Of a DNA stretch of 64,000 bases, positions 52,537-61,902 are shown in pieces; position 1 is the first letter of the stretch; every line of letters begins with the position of its first letter. The stretch is from positions 1,612,001 to 1,676,000 of the forward strand of contig NZ_CP104166.1 of assembly GCF_029982035.1 (NCBI RefSeq). The letters are read 5' to 3'. The translations under genes were made by a program, and so were the position numbers. The DNA is from Megaera polyxenophila (GTDB lineage: Bacteria > Pseudomonadota > Alphaproteobacteria > Rickettsiales > Rickettsiaceae). The notes beneath the pieces were generated by a model. The model was not told where the DNA came from. It did no database searches and saw only the letters and a list, made by a program, of their open reading frames with translations.

Positions 52537-53684
52537 AACATATTTTTCTAGACCGTGGTAATTGGTCTCGATTTCGCTAAAAAATACGGCAAGCTAAGAT
52601 ACGGCATTATTTTCAACGTCACTAAAGTTATATCGTGTGGAACGAAATATTTAGGATTTAAACGTTATAGCTGCCGTGATTGTAACCGCAATAAATCGGT
52701 AGCATTCAGCTGTAAAGGTAGGTTTTGTTCTCGTTGTGGTAAGAAACAAACGGATCAATGGGTGAGTAAGGCTAGCAATGTTCTACCAAAAACACGATGG
52801 CAGCACATTACATTTACAATGCCGGACTCTTTATGGCCGATATTTTGGCTCAATCGTGATCTGTTTGGATTGATTTCCGGTATTGCAGCAGGAATTATTA
52901 AGGAGATAGCTACAAAGAAAAATCTTGTGGTTGGTATATTTACTGCCTTACACACTTTCGGTAGAGATTTAAAACGCAATGTTCATATCCATTTATCGGT
53001 TACTTGCGGCGGTATAAATAGCAAAGGCAAGTGGCAAAAATTATTTTTTCCTGCCGAACCTATTAAAAAAATGTGGAGACATAGAGTCCTTGAGTTATTT
53101 CGCTTTCAATATATCTCAAGTAATTTGAAGTTGCCGTCCGCATATCAAAATGCTGAGAATTTTAATAACTGGATGAGTAGTTTATACGAAATCAGTTGGT
53201 ATGTTTATTTACAAAAACCATCGGATGATCATAAACGCAACATAGAATATTTAGGGCGGTATATAAAACGCCCCCTATTTCCGAGACAAGAATAGAAAAT
53301 TACGACGGAAAGCAGGTAACGTTTAAATTTCTTGATCACTATAATAATACAATTGATCGCATAACTATGCCCGTGATGCAGTTCATAGCTAGTCTGATTA
53401 TGCATATACCAGATCGTTATTTTCGAATGATTAGGTATTACGGTTTTTTATCTAATAGAACTAGGGGCGTACAATTACCTATCGTATATAAGGCAATTAA
53501 TCAAATCGTTCATAAGAAAACTAAGCTCATTAGTTGGAGATTAATGATTTGGTTGAATTTTAAAATAGATCCTCTGTTTTGCTATAATTGCAATAAATGT
53601 ATGAATCTGCGGCAAGTTTATTACGGTTTATCTCCGCCATTGTTATTAATAAGAACCAATGAATTATTATCAACGCCTAGATAA
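52537..53684 (+). pseudogene. IS91 family transposase, broken by frameshifts (copy 2)
   Basis: Less damaged than copy 1: one frame runs from 52555 to 53295 and holds the zinc finger (CRDCNRNKSVAFSCKGRFC and CGKKQTDQW), the HUH motif HIHLSVTCGG and EYLGRYIKRP. The N-terminal GNWSRF part is in another frame before 52585. The C-terminal part (53367-53684, RYYGFLSNRTRG) is in a third frame after a C5 run near 53270. Both shifts are shared with copy 1. Confidence 0.82.
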
Positions 53685-53888
53685 CATCATTATGGCGAAC
53701 ACTTCTTTCACGTCTTGGCCACATAATTTGTAAAACTGAACCTATTTTTAGATAGATTCTGGCAGAGATTTTTGTAAAAGTGTTGATAATTTCTAATATT
53801 GTGGCTGGTAACTACATATTTATTAAACGAATTTTTAAAAAGCTGATTGATGATTTTTCTGGTTGCAAATTTTGAATTTCCTATACTA

Positions 53889-54606
53889 GAACTTTAAATA
53901 TTTTTACAAAACTTGTATAGAGTATATCCACAAAAACGATTTTCCGAATGCCTTAAGTTATAACCGTTTTGTAGAACTAATGTCTAGATTATTTTTACCG
54001 TTTAATATACTTTTGCATATGTTATTTGGCGAAGAAACTGGCACATATTTTATGGATACTACCGCAATCAAAATCTGCCACAATAAAAGACGCTATAGGA
54101 ATAAAACATTTGCTGGGCTTGCCAAGCAAGGCAAATCATCTATGGGCTTTTTTTATGGGTTTAAATTACATTTAGTGATCAACGAAAAAGGTGAATTTAT
54201 CGCGCTAAAAATGACTAAGGGAAACGTAGATGATAGAGTTCCTGTGCTTGATCTAACAACGGATTTAACTGGTTTTATATACGCCGACAAAGGTTATATT
54301 AAGCAAAATCTATTCATTAATTTATATGAAAGAGGATTGAAAATGGTGCATGGAATTAAAAAGAATATGCCAAATAAATTAATGGATTTAAACGAAAAAA
54401 TCTTACTACGCAAACGAAATATAATTGAAACTGTATTTGATTATTTAAAAAATAAAATGAACCTTGAACACACGAGACATAGATCACCAATCAATGCCTT
54501 TGTGCATATACTATCCACGTTTATATCATATTGCTTTAAAAAAAATAAACCTTCAATAAATTATAGTTTTGATTTATCTCTAAACTACGCGCTTATCCCG
54601 AACTGA
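53889..54606 (+). pseudogene. IS982 transposase, C-terminal part
   Basis: Resumes the IS982 frame with NFKYFYKTCIEYIHKND and PNALSYNRFVELM, then the DDE domain: TGTYFMDTTAIKICHNKRR, GFFYGFKLHLVINEKGE, FIYADKGYIKQ and RNIIETVFDYLKNKMNLEHT with the catalytic Glu. An internal ATG at 53980 opens a long frame but lacks the N-terminus. The domain is intact, so the element was probably functional before it was split. Confidence 0.88.
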
Positions 54607-54608
54607 GG

Positions 54609-55383
54609 TTATTTACTATTTTTTTGAAAAAAATGAGCTATAGACTCAAGCATGTGCTTGGATTCAGCGTAGAGGTTATAACATTGATATAAAGCATCGT
54701 TTTCTGTTTTTAATCTATCTATTGTTGTTTCAAAAAATTTTTGAGCTTCTGGGTTATCTTTTTTAAAAGGCACGCCTGTTTGATTAACATTTTGAAACAT
54801 ATGTTTATGGGTTAATTCATGGATGATTGTGCCAGCTGTATTTATTATAGGTATTGTATCACAACTTTGGCCAATTATTACATCTTTAGGAGTTGGTTTA
54901 TAAGATCCTTTCACTCTGCTATCATTTGGATCAGCTGGGCTGTTGAAAATTCCTATAAAACCTTCTAATTGAGCAGTTTTAAGAATGGTTTTTGCTATAG
55001 GATAAACCTCTATAATTTCTTGTAAACAACCAGCTATTTTGGTTAAAATACTGTCTGTATATGCTCTTGAACCAACGGCATATTCTATAAGTGTTGATTC
55101 CAAAGCTGCAGGATAGCTAATGCTCTTGTCAAACAAATCATAAATTACCGGATCTATAGTAGCTATTGTTTTTGCTTTGTCGAAGGACTTTAAGTCTAAA
55201 CTCGCATCGAGCAGTTCACTAAGCTCTTTAGCTTTACCTGCTGTAGTTAATGTTTCTTTTAAAATTTTGAGGAAATTTTTGTATTGATATTTATTAATAT
55301 CACCGGTTTTATATAATTTTCCTATATTAAATTGCATTTCTACCGGAATTATTTCACCTTTAAATAAATCAAAAAAAGAAGAA
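54609..55383 (-). pseudogene. HExxH zinc-metallopeptidase-like segment (locus A, part 2)
   Basis: The open frame from ATG 55337 gives 242 residues, and the same frame reads back without a stop to the A8 run at about 55390. It contains AGTIIHELTHKHMFQNVNQT, an HExxH zinc-peptidase motif (HELTH) with a downstream acidic helix (AESKHMLESIAHFF) that could give a third ligand. No signal peptide is seen. The true C-terminus lies at 51542-51793, beyond the IS982-like element. I infer one 698-residue protein from parts 1-3. A secreted effector protease is possible; the family is not recognised. Confidence 0.75.
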
Positions 55384-56460
55384 TTTTTTTTGTAAAAAGG
55401 AATTTATTTTACCATTCCATAATACTGATTCTAAAAATCCTAGTTTTTTAGGACTTTTTTGAATGAAAGAAAAAATTTCCTCCCATTTTCCTTGTTCTAT
55501 TTCCTTGTTTTTGTCTATATTTAAGCTCTTTAAGAATTCTAAATCTTTATCAAGGTTTAATATTGAATTTAACTTATGAAAATCTAGGAAATCTTTTAGT
55601 TTCAGCTTTTCGAATGCTTTTGTTGGAGGTAAATCCTGAATAAATTTAGTATATAGCGTGAAAATGTCATTTTTATAGAATTCGCTTAATAAATCGAAAT
55701 TTTCTTCTTTTGTGAATTCTATTAATAAAAATTTAATAAAATTATCATTTTCACTTTGGTCAGATAACTCTTGGAATGAAGTCATAAAACCGTCTAAGTC
55801 CTCTCCCTGCAATACCTCCCTATCTAATTTCTTTTTAAGATGCTCTTTTATATTTCTATCAATTTCTTCTGCAAGTTTAGCATTACCAATAGTCGGTAAA
55901 ACACTCATAATTTGTGCACAACGTTCAAGCTCTAACTTAGTAATGTTTTCAGGCTGAGATAGTAGTTTAAAAAAATAATCTTTTGCATTTGGTGATTTTA
56001 TTGATATTACCGGTAAGGATTCAATAATTTTGGTTAAAGAATGATTTAAAAAATAATTACCTAGGCTAAATATAGAGTCATAAAATTCCTTAATTATCAT
56101 TCCTGTATTTTGTAATTTTGCTGCAAGGTTTGCGAATCTGTTAATTAGTTCGACGTTTACAGAATTATTTTTAATAACATTGATACTTTCCTTTAAATCA
56201 TCCCAATAGTCTCCGTTTATAACACTGGTTGATTCTAGTTTCTCAAGATATTTATTTAAGCTTGATTCTAATGCTGCTTGTTTTATTGATTCTTCAATTT
56301 TCTGTTTTGCCCAAGCTTCTTGTTGTGCTATTTCGCATTCTTGTTCCAATTTTTCTATTGCTTTTTGAGCAAGTAATGTAGAGAAATCGAAAGTTTGTGG
56401 TTTTTGTTGGGAAGATACAGGAGATGGTTCTGGTGTAAAGGAGAATGGTGATTTACTCAT
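55369..56460 (-). pseudogene. N-terminal segment of the HExxH protein (locus A, part 1)
   Basis: A 363-codon frame, starting MSKSPFSFTPEPSPVSSQQK (Pro/Ser-rich), then a long, largely helical body with Leu/Lys-rich repeats of no known family. It stops in an AT homopolymer region (QKKFFFF). The run is A8 on the coding strand (55384-55391). With seven A the frame would go on as KNSSFFDLFKGEIIPVEMQF into part 2. Either a real one-base insertion or slippage by RNA polymerase, common at such runs in AT-rich endosymbionts, could apply. ATG at 56460 has AAAAATAGAG before it. Confidence 0.72.
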
Positions 56461-56737
56461 AAAAAACTCTATTTTTAATAAAAAAATAATCTTTTGTTGC
56501 GAAGATTATTAACATAAATTAAAGTTTTATACAAGGAAATATTAATATATATTAAGATATTTATTAAATAACGAGTGGTATAATAAAGAGATGGTATTGT
56601 AGAAGAAAAGGGAAGGTAAATGAAATAAAGTGTATAAATACGATGCCAAGCTATTAGGTTTCCATTTCCACGATTGGCTTATGTACAAGAGTAGATTAGT
56701 ATATATAGTATATTAATAATAAAAAGGAATAGCATCA

Positions 56738-56878
56738 ATGACATCATATATAGGCGCTGCGGTAAAAATTACAGAACTTATTACCTATAAAGGTAAAGAG
56801 CAGAGAATATGGGCAAATCCACAAGGAAATGTAGACTTAGTGTCAAAAACTTGGGGTTATAATGTTAATTTTTATTAA
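56738..56878 (+). CDS. Small hypothetical protein, 46 aa
   Basis: ATG 56738 has AAAAAGGA about 10 bases upstream. The product (MTSYIGAAVKITELITYKGK, ending WGYNVNFY) is basic and mixed in character, with no membrane segment. Its 3' end overlaps the decayed ubiX on the other strand. It could be a true small gene or a fragment. The preceding 56461-56737 holds no other gene. Confidence 0.4.
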   Translation: MTSYIGAAVKITELITYKGKEQRIWANPQGNVDLVSKTWGYNVNFY

Positions 56879-57447
56879 ATATTCCTTGCCATCTTTTAAT
56901 AAGATTTGTTTCTATATCAAACAAATCCAGAACTCTCACTATTGAATGGTTAACTATATCATCTAGGGTAGTGGGATTGTTGTAAAATGCTGGAACAGGG
57001 GGGCATATCGCTACTCCTATTCTGGCAAGTTTAAGCATATTTTCTAAATGAATAGCACTAAGGGGGGGGCTCTAACTATTAGGGCTAGCTTTTTTTGTTC
57101 CTTAATAACAACACTTGCTGATCGCATAATAAGATTATTTTCAAGACCTGAAGCTATTGCTGATAATGTTTTCATACTGCAGGGTGCTATAATTACCCAT
57201 TTACTTTAAATGATCCGCTGGAAATTTTAGCCCCTATATCATTCGGATGATAAACATAGTCAGCAAGTTTTTTAATATCATTTATTGAAAATGAGGTTTC
57301 AGTTGCAATAGTTAAATTTGCTGATTTTGAAATAATTAAGTGTGTTTCTACGCCGCATCTTCTTAATATTTCAAGTAGCCTTATGCCATAAATTGCGCCT
57401 GAAGTGCCAGTAATAGAAACAATAATTTTTTTAGTTTCTGTTGCCAC
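56866..57447 (-). pseudogene. ubiX: Flavin prenyltransferase UbiX, frameshifted
   Basis: UbiX makes the prenylated flavin cofactor of the decarboxylase UbiD in ubiquinone synthesis. The N-terminal 84 codons read IIVSITGTSGAIYGIRLLEI, and a one-base shift after SSGSFKVNG leads into WVIIAPCSMKTLSAIASGLE. A second shift at a C8 run (near 57065) leads to SAIHLENMLKLARIG, then PPVPAFYNNPTTLDDIVNH, the family's C-terminal signature. All parts of the enzyme are present but in three frames, so the gene is inactive unless slippage at the runs restores it. Confidence 0.88.
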
Positions 57448-57574
57448 GTTAAAATTAAGATTTATTTAGTTATATAGCTCCTTATTCTAATATATTAATA
57501 ACAACCTGGCAACATTTAGAACTTAAGCTATACCCCGTAAAATAAGTAAAGAAATAAAAAAATAAGAGAAAAAA

Positions 57575-57655
57575 ATCATTTAGGTGGTTGCGGAGAAGAT
57601 ACAGGAGATAATTATGGTGCAGAAAAAACTTGTGGCTTATTCGAATTACTATAGT
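57575..57655 (-). pseudogene. Scrap resembling the N-terminus of locus A
   Basis: Read on the minus strand, about 45 bases match the start of the gene at 56460 (CACCA..A..ATCTCCTGTATCTTC), giving SAP, a stop, then LSPVSSPQPPK, against TPEPSPVSSQQK. The frame has a stop. It suggests that a related gene start once lay between locus A and locus B. Confidence 0.4.
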
Positions 57656-57676
57656 TAACTAGCTAAATTGACACTT

Positions 57677-57708
57677 CTTCTTACATCCTTAATTAAGGAT
57701 GTAAGAAG
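57677..57708. repeat. 32-bp perfect palindrome
   Basis: CTTCTTACATCCTTAA is followed directly by its exact complement TTAAGGATGTAAGAAG. The arms extend a little further if one CTT is skipped (CACTT on the left, AAGTG on the right). It lies 32 bases after the stop of locus B (minus strand) and may be its terminator stem, although there is no loop or T-run. Confidence 0.75.
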
Positions 57709-57739
57709 TGCTGATAACCCATAACTTCCATGGAAATCT

Positions 57740-58327
57740 TTACATCGATACACTACTGCTTTTCCTCTGGGATAACAAAGGAGGAGGTTGACGAGGCGTT
57801 GGAGGATGAGAGAGTGCTTCTTTTTCTTTTTCCCTAACTGTTGCTCCGATGGTTTTAGCTAAATCGATTGGAGTTCTTTCCTTTCCTACTCCAAGTACCA
57901 CTTTGTCGAATCTTGCAGGATTTTCTTTTCTCATTGCAAGTAAATTTTCTCCAGTGATGGCACTGGCTTTAAACTTAGTTGCTTTGGCTTTTTCAACTGC
58001 TAGATCAGTTAACCTCCCTTCAAATTGAGTATTACTTGGCTGTAAAGTAGTAAGAGCAGACCGAATTGTACTCACTTCAAATTCATTCGATCTTTGTTGG
58101 TTTTTAGCGGTAATACCACCAGATATAGAAGACAAGCTTTCGGTTGAAACTGAAAAAGCCATGCCAAATCTATATCCGGTAGATTTATTGTCATATAGTT
58201 CCTTTTGGAGATCTCTAGATATTGCCTGACTCTCTTTTTTTAAATATTCTGGATCTAATTTTGATAAAGCGGGAGAAAGTTCTTGGGTAAATTTGTCTTT
58301 AAGGTATTTTTCCCTTTCTGGTTTATA
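57740..58327 (-). pseudogene. Large repeat protein, C-terminal fragment (locus B, part 2)
   Basis: The frame starts at the IS3 junction with YKPEREKYLKDKFTQELSPA and continues through the internal ATG 58162. It ends in a Pro-rich tail (SHPPTPRQPPPLLSQ) and SSSVSM. It repeats motifs of the larger fragment: LSPALSKLDPEYLK, then LTDLAVEKAKA and LLAMRKENPARFDKVVLG. Taking out the IS3 element joins it in frame to part 1 (VSLKL then YKPERE), for about 695 residues in total. Function unknown. Confidence 0.75.
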
Positions 58328-58399
58328 ATGGTACCCAAAAACTGGACTGCTAAAAATGAAGAATGAGATATAATTTCACAACAAGGAAATGGAAATTAT

Positions 58400-58699
58400 A
58401 TGTCTAAAAAAGCGAAGCAATATAGTGCGACGGAAAAAACAAAAATTGTTATAGAAGCAATAAAAGCTGAAATGACAATAGCACAAATAAGCAGTAAGTA
58501 CGGGGTTCATGCAACTCAAATACAAGCATGGAAAAAAAGAGGTATAGAAAATTTAGTTAGTGGTTTTCAAGTTAAGCCGGCAACAAAAGATCCAGACAAT
58601 CAAGATTTGATAAAACAATTATATGAACAAATAGGACAGTTAAGCGTTGAGCGTGACTGGCTGAAAAAAAAATCTACATTGTTTGGACTTGGAAACTAG
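58400..58699 (+). CDS. IS3 family transposase OrfA
   Basis: A 99-residue helix-turn-helix protein (IVIEAIKAEMTIAQISSKYG, then VHATQIQAWKKRGIENL) with a leucine-zipper-like C-terminus. It ends shortly after an A9 run (58664-58672), at which a -1 shift would continue as KKNLHCLDLETRKSMIDN into orfB to make the OrfAB transposase. The ATG is preceded by AAGGAAATGG. Confidence 0.9.
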   Translation: MSKKAKQYSATEKTKIVIEAIKAEMTIAQISSKYGVHATQIQAWKKRGIENLVSGFQVKPATKDPDNQDLIKQLYEQIGQLSVERDWLKKKSTLFGLGN

Positions 58700-59525
58700 G
58701 AAAAGTATGATTGATAATAATTGTATAAATCTAAGCATTGTTAGGCAATGCGATCTACTTTTAATTAATAAATCTACTTATTATTACAAGGCAAAAGGAA
58801 TAACTACAAGAGACTTAGAAATAATGAAAGTAATTGATGAAATCTATACAGAGCATCCGTATTTCGGGGCCAGAAGAATGTCCAAGCATCTTGTACCGTT
58901 TGGAATTGTTATTGGTCGCAAAGCGGTAAGTCGTTATTACGGAATAATGTCAATAGAAGCCATTTATCCTAAAATGAATTTAAGCAAGCGCAACCAAGCT
59001 CATAAGGTATATCCTTATCTTTTAAAAGGCGTTGAAATTACTAAGACAAATCAGGTATGGAGCACCGATATAACTTATATTAGAATGGCACAAGGATTTG
59101 TATATCTAGTAGCCATTATTGATTGGTTTAGCCGTTATATTCTGAGCTGGAAGGTTTCTATTAGCTTAGAAAGTGATTTTTGCATCGACGCACTAGAAGA
59201 AGCCCTAGAAAAGCACGGTCAACCTGAGGTTTTTAATACCGATCAAGGTTCTCAATTTACGTCAAAAAATTTCATCTACGAACTTGTTAAACGTGAAATC
59301 AAGATTAGCATGGACGGTAAAGGTAGGGCTTTAGATAATGTATTTATTGAAAGATTTTGGCGTTCATTAAAACAAGAAAAAATATATTTGATAATTTTAA
59401 ATACTGTCAAGGAGGTAAAAAATGCTATAACAGATTACATAACTTTTTATAATAGTAAAAGGATGCACCAATCCTTGGAATATTTAACTCCAGAACAGGT
59501 GTATTTAACAAAAATTATTGGCTAA
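58683..59525 (+). CDS. IS3 family transposase OrfB (DDE integrase domain)
   Basis: The 280-residue catalytic part, with HTH_21 (EHPYFGARRMSKHLVPFG) and the rve integrase core. The triad is D in VWSTDITYIRMAQGF, D in VFNTDQGSQFTS and E in DNVFIERFWRSLKQEKIY, the classic DDE spacing of IS3. The end, FYNSKRMHQSLEYLTPEQVY, is typical of the IS3 group. It probably functions only as an OrfAB fusion through the upstream A9 slip. The frame is intact. Confidence 0.95.
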   Translation: MDLETRKSMIDNNCINLSIVRQCDLLLINKSTYYYKAKGITTRDLEIMKVIDEIYTEHPYFGARRMSKHLVPFGIVIGRKAVSRYYGIMSIEAIYPKMNLSKRNQAHKVYPYLLKGVEITKTNQVWSTDITYIRMAQGFVYLVAIIDWFSRYILSWKVSISLESDFCIDALEEALEKHGQPEVFNTDQGSQFTSKNFIYELVKREIKISMDGKGRALDNVFIERFWRSLKQEKIYLIILNTVKEVKNAITDYITFYNSKRMHQSLEYLTPEQVYLTKIIG

Positions 59526-59587
59526 TATTATAACGCAAATTATATCTCATAATTTCTGATTTTTAGTCTAGACAAATTGGGCCACCT

Positions 59588-61090
59588 TAGTTTCAAGCTA
59601 ACTCCATTTTCTTTTTTCAAGTTGTCAATGGCTTCACTTATTATCTTATCAATAATAGCCTCTTTTGGCTCTTTAACGGGGTTATCTCTACCAAGAACCG
59701 TTTTATCAAATTGTACCGGGTTTTCCTTCCTCATTTGAGCTAGATCCTTATCTGATAATTTATTTACATCATACCTTACGGACTTAGCCTTTTCTACTTC
59801 TAATTCTGTTAGTTTCTCTGCTAGTTGAGAATCTTTTAAGGCATGAGCAGATAAATTTGTTTCTATCTTATCAATTTGCATTTTATCGGATCTATCTAAG
59901 TGTGCGTCTGAGAGGTTATTTGCTATTTTATCTAAATTTCCCTCTCTTATATATATACCCCCCAGTACACTTGCAGTAACCATACTTTTGGCTACTACTT
60001 CTTTCTGAATTTGTCCAGAGATGATCTCGGAATACTGTTTTAGATATTCAGGATCAAGCTCTGCTAAAGCAGGAGATAATTTATTGACTAACCTTTGAGC
60101 TTGATTTTCGCTTATGATATAACCATTCTCTTTTTCTAGATCTTTTATAGCTCCTAGAACAATGAACCTCGGAGATTTTGATAATTCAGCTGCAAAATTT
60201 TCTGCTAACCCCTTAACGGCATCACTGTTAACATCACGAGGATTTAATGATTCAATTTTTCTTTTTGTAAATTCCTCTAATTCCTTTTTAGTAGTAGGGT
60301 CAATTGAATACCCTTGGGACTTTAAATTGTTTTCTACGGCTTGGATTAAAAACTTTTGTGCATTCTTCTCTAATATTATATTTGGCTCTGCAGATAACAT
60401 TTTGTCTTTATGGCTACTAAAAATCTTGTTGAATTCTGCTAATGTTTCCTGCGCTGCTTCTTTAATCTGTTCTTTTTCTAGTTCTGGCAATGCTTGTCCC
60501 TGTTTTTTTATAGTTCCTTTAATAGCATACTCTTCTAAGACTGCAATTCTTTCTGGAGTTAAGTCAGGATTCCTCCTTATTATTTTAGCGTATTCTTCTT
60601 GAACTTTTTGCCCATATTCAGCAGAAGGAATATTTTTATTTGCTACTGTAAGCAGTGCTTCTTTTGCTGCAGCAAAAGCCATTTCTCTTTCTTCATCAGT
60701 AAATGGCCTGCTTAATGTTATTTCATCATAAGGCCCTCCCTTAGAAACCGGCAGAGCATAACCCTTCAGCGCGGCTTCAGTTTTTGCCGCACTTAACCTT
60801 CCTTTTCCCGCATCAATAGAATTGCCTATAAAGGTTCTGTGGGTCTCTTCTGCTGCATGGATTTTATTTACCAAGGTTTGAATTTCTTCTGGAGGTGCAA
60901 AAGACATTAGTGCGCGTGCTCCTAAACCTTCAATGGTACTCATAGATGAGTTGTATCTTCCTGCAATCATTTCGTAGCTAGTAAGAGACGCTTCTCCTAT
61001 AACTTGTGCTTTAGTGGTATTAGTTACAACGCAATTTTTTATATCTCCAACAAGGCCTTTTGCTAGTGGTGATAGCTGTGTTTTACTCAT
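59588..61090 (-). pseudogene. Large helical repeat protein, N-terminal fragment (locus B, part 1)
   Basis: Encodes 501 residues (MSKTQLSPLAKGLVGDIKNC onward) of a helical, Glu/Lys-rich protein with no signal peptide. Repeats of the form (A)I..L.KENG.......LSPALAELDPEYLK occur near residues 255-310, 320-375 and again at the end, continuing past the IS3 element. Another repeated unit is LTELEVEKAKS with LAQMRKENPVQFDKTVLG. The last 15 codons before the stop at 59540 are IS3 sequence and not native. The open frame could produce a truncated protein. I do not recognise the family; size and position suggest a pair with locus A. Confidence 0.75.
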
Positions 61091-61372
61091 GTTTTTTACC
61101 TATTTTATTATTTTGTTAGTATAATAAATCAAAGAACCGAGATTTTTTATGAAATCCTAGATGCTTCGCTCTCCTCTATTTTTAGTAAAGCATTGTACAA
61201 ATTTTTAATCAATTTATAATTGGTTTTCTTCATACTTAATAAAAATTCAGTTGTTGTAAAAATCCATTAGGTAATGGTAATAAACCTTTCAATAAACGTA
61301 TTATCAGCTTTGGAAAACTATAAAGAAGAGAGGGATCAAAATTTCTTGCTATTTGGGGTAATTTAATATATT
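61091..61372. other. Intergenic stretch upstream of locus B
   Basis: No gene is seen. It should carry the promoter of the minus-strand locus B gene. Confidence 0.4.
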
Positions 61373-61373
61373 A

Positions 61374-61422
61374 ACCCACCAATTAAATACCCGACTTAGG
61401 CGGCATATTTTACTTCTTTTAA
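61374..61422 (-). mobile_element. IS630 right-end remnant (49 bp)
   Basis: TTAACCCACCAATTAAATAC at 61374 onward, continuing to GGCGGCATATTTTACTTCTT, is the inverted right end of the IS630 element, flanked by TA on its outer side. It breaks off where IS3 sequence begins. A fourth IS630 copy, in the opposite orientation, once stood here. Confidence 0.85.
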
Positions 61423-61423
61423 G

Positions 61424-61902
61424 GTGGCCCAATTTGTCTAGACTAAAAATCAGAAATTATGAGATATAATTTGCGTTATAATATTAGCCAATAATTTTTG
61501 TTAAATACACCTGTTCTGGAGTTAAATATTCCAAGGATTGGTGCATCCTTTTACTATTATAAAAAGTTATGTAATCTGTTATAGCATTTTTTACCTCCTT
61601 GACAGTATTTAAAATTATCAAATATATTTTTTCTTGTTTTAATGAACGCCAAAATCTTTCAATAAATACATTATCTAAAGCCCTACCTTTACCGTCCATG
61701 CTAATCTTGATTTCACGTTTAACAAGTTCGTAGATGAAATTTTTTGACGTAAATTGAGAACCTTGATCGGTATTAAAAACCTCAGGTTGACCGTGCTTTT
61801 CTAGGGCTTCTTCTAGTGCGTCGATGCAAAAATCACTTTCTAAGCTAATAGAAACCTTCCAGCTCAGAATATAACGGCTAAACCAATCAATAATGGCTAC
61901 TA
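61424..61902 (-). mobile_element. IS3 element fragment (right-hand 480 bp)
   Basis: Inverted copy of the right part of the IS3 element at 58328-59587, starting with its right end (AAGGTGGCCCAATTTGTCTA). It encodes the C-terminal 140 codons of OrfB (61484-61902) up to VAIIDWF, then is cut by IS630 copy 3. After that copy the IS3 sequence does not resume, so the rest was deleted. Confidence 0.88.

Larger units (their letters stand above)
52078..53888 (+). mobile_element. IS91-like element, copy 2 (about 1.8 kb)
   Basis: Near-identical to 30991-32799. It follows ACAAG on the left and is followed by GAAC on the right, both tetramers used by IS91-family elements. The insertion splits the IS982 transposase between codons for HANK and NFKY with no bases lost, which fixes the boundaries to within one base. 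Confidence 0.8.
51794..54609 (+). mobile_element. IS982-family element, split by the IS91-like element
   Basis: The ends ACCCCAGTTCGGGATAAG (from 51794) and the complement ACCTCAGTTCGGGATAAG (ending 54609) are 18-bp inverted repeats with one mismatch. They are flanked by TATTT on both sides (51789-51793 and 54610-54614), possibly TATTTAC. Without the inner IS91-like unit (52078-53888) the element is about 1.0 kb, normal for IS982. Confidence 0.85.
58328..59587 (+). mobile_element. IS3-family element (about 1.26 kb)
   Basis: Two overlapping frames orfA/orfB lie between imperfect ends: GGTACCCAAAAACTGGAC on the left, and GGTGGCCCAATTTGTCTAGA as the complement of the right end. Both ends share CTAAAAAT and ATGAGATATAATTT a little further in. 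I could not settle the target duplication. A piece of the same element occurs at 61425-61902. The element splits the large repeat protein gene on the opposite strand. Confidence 0.85.
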
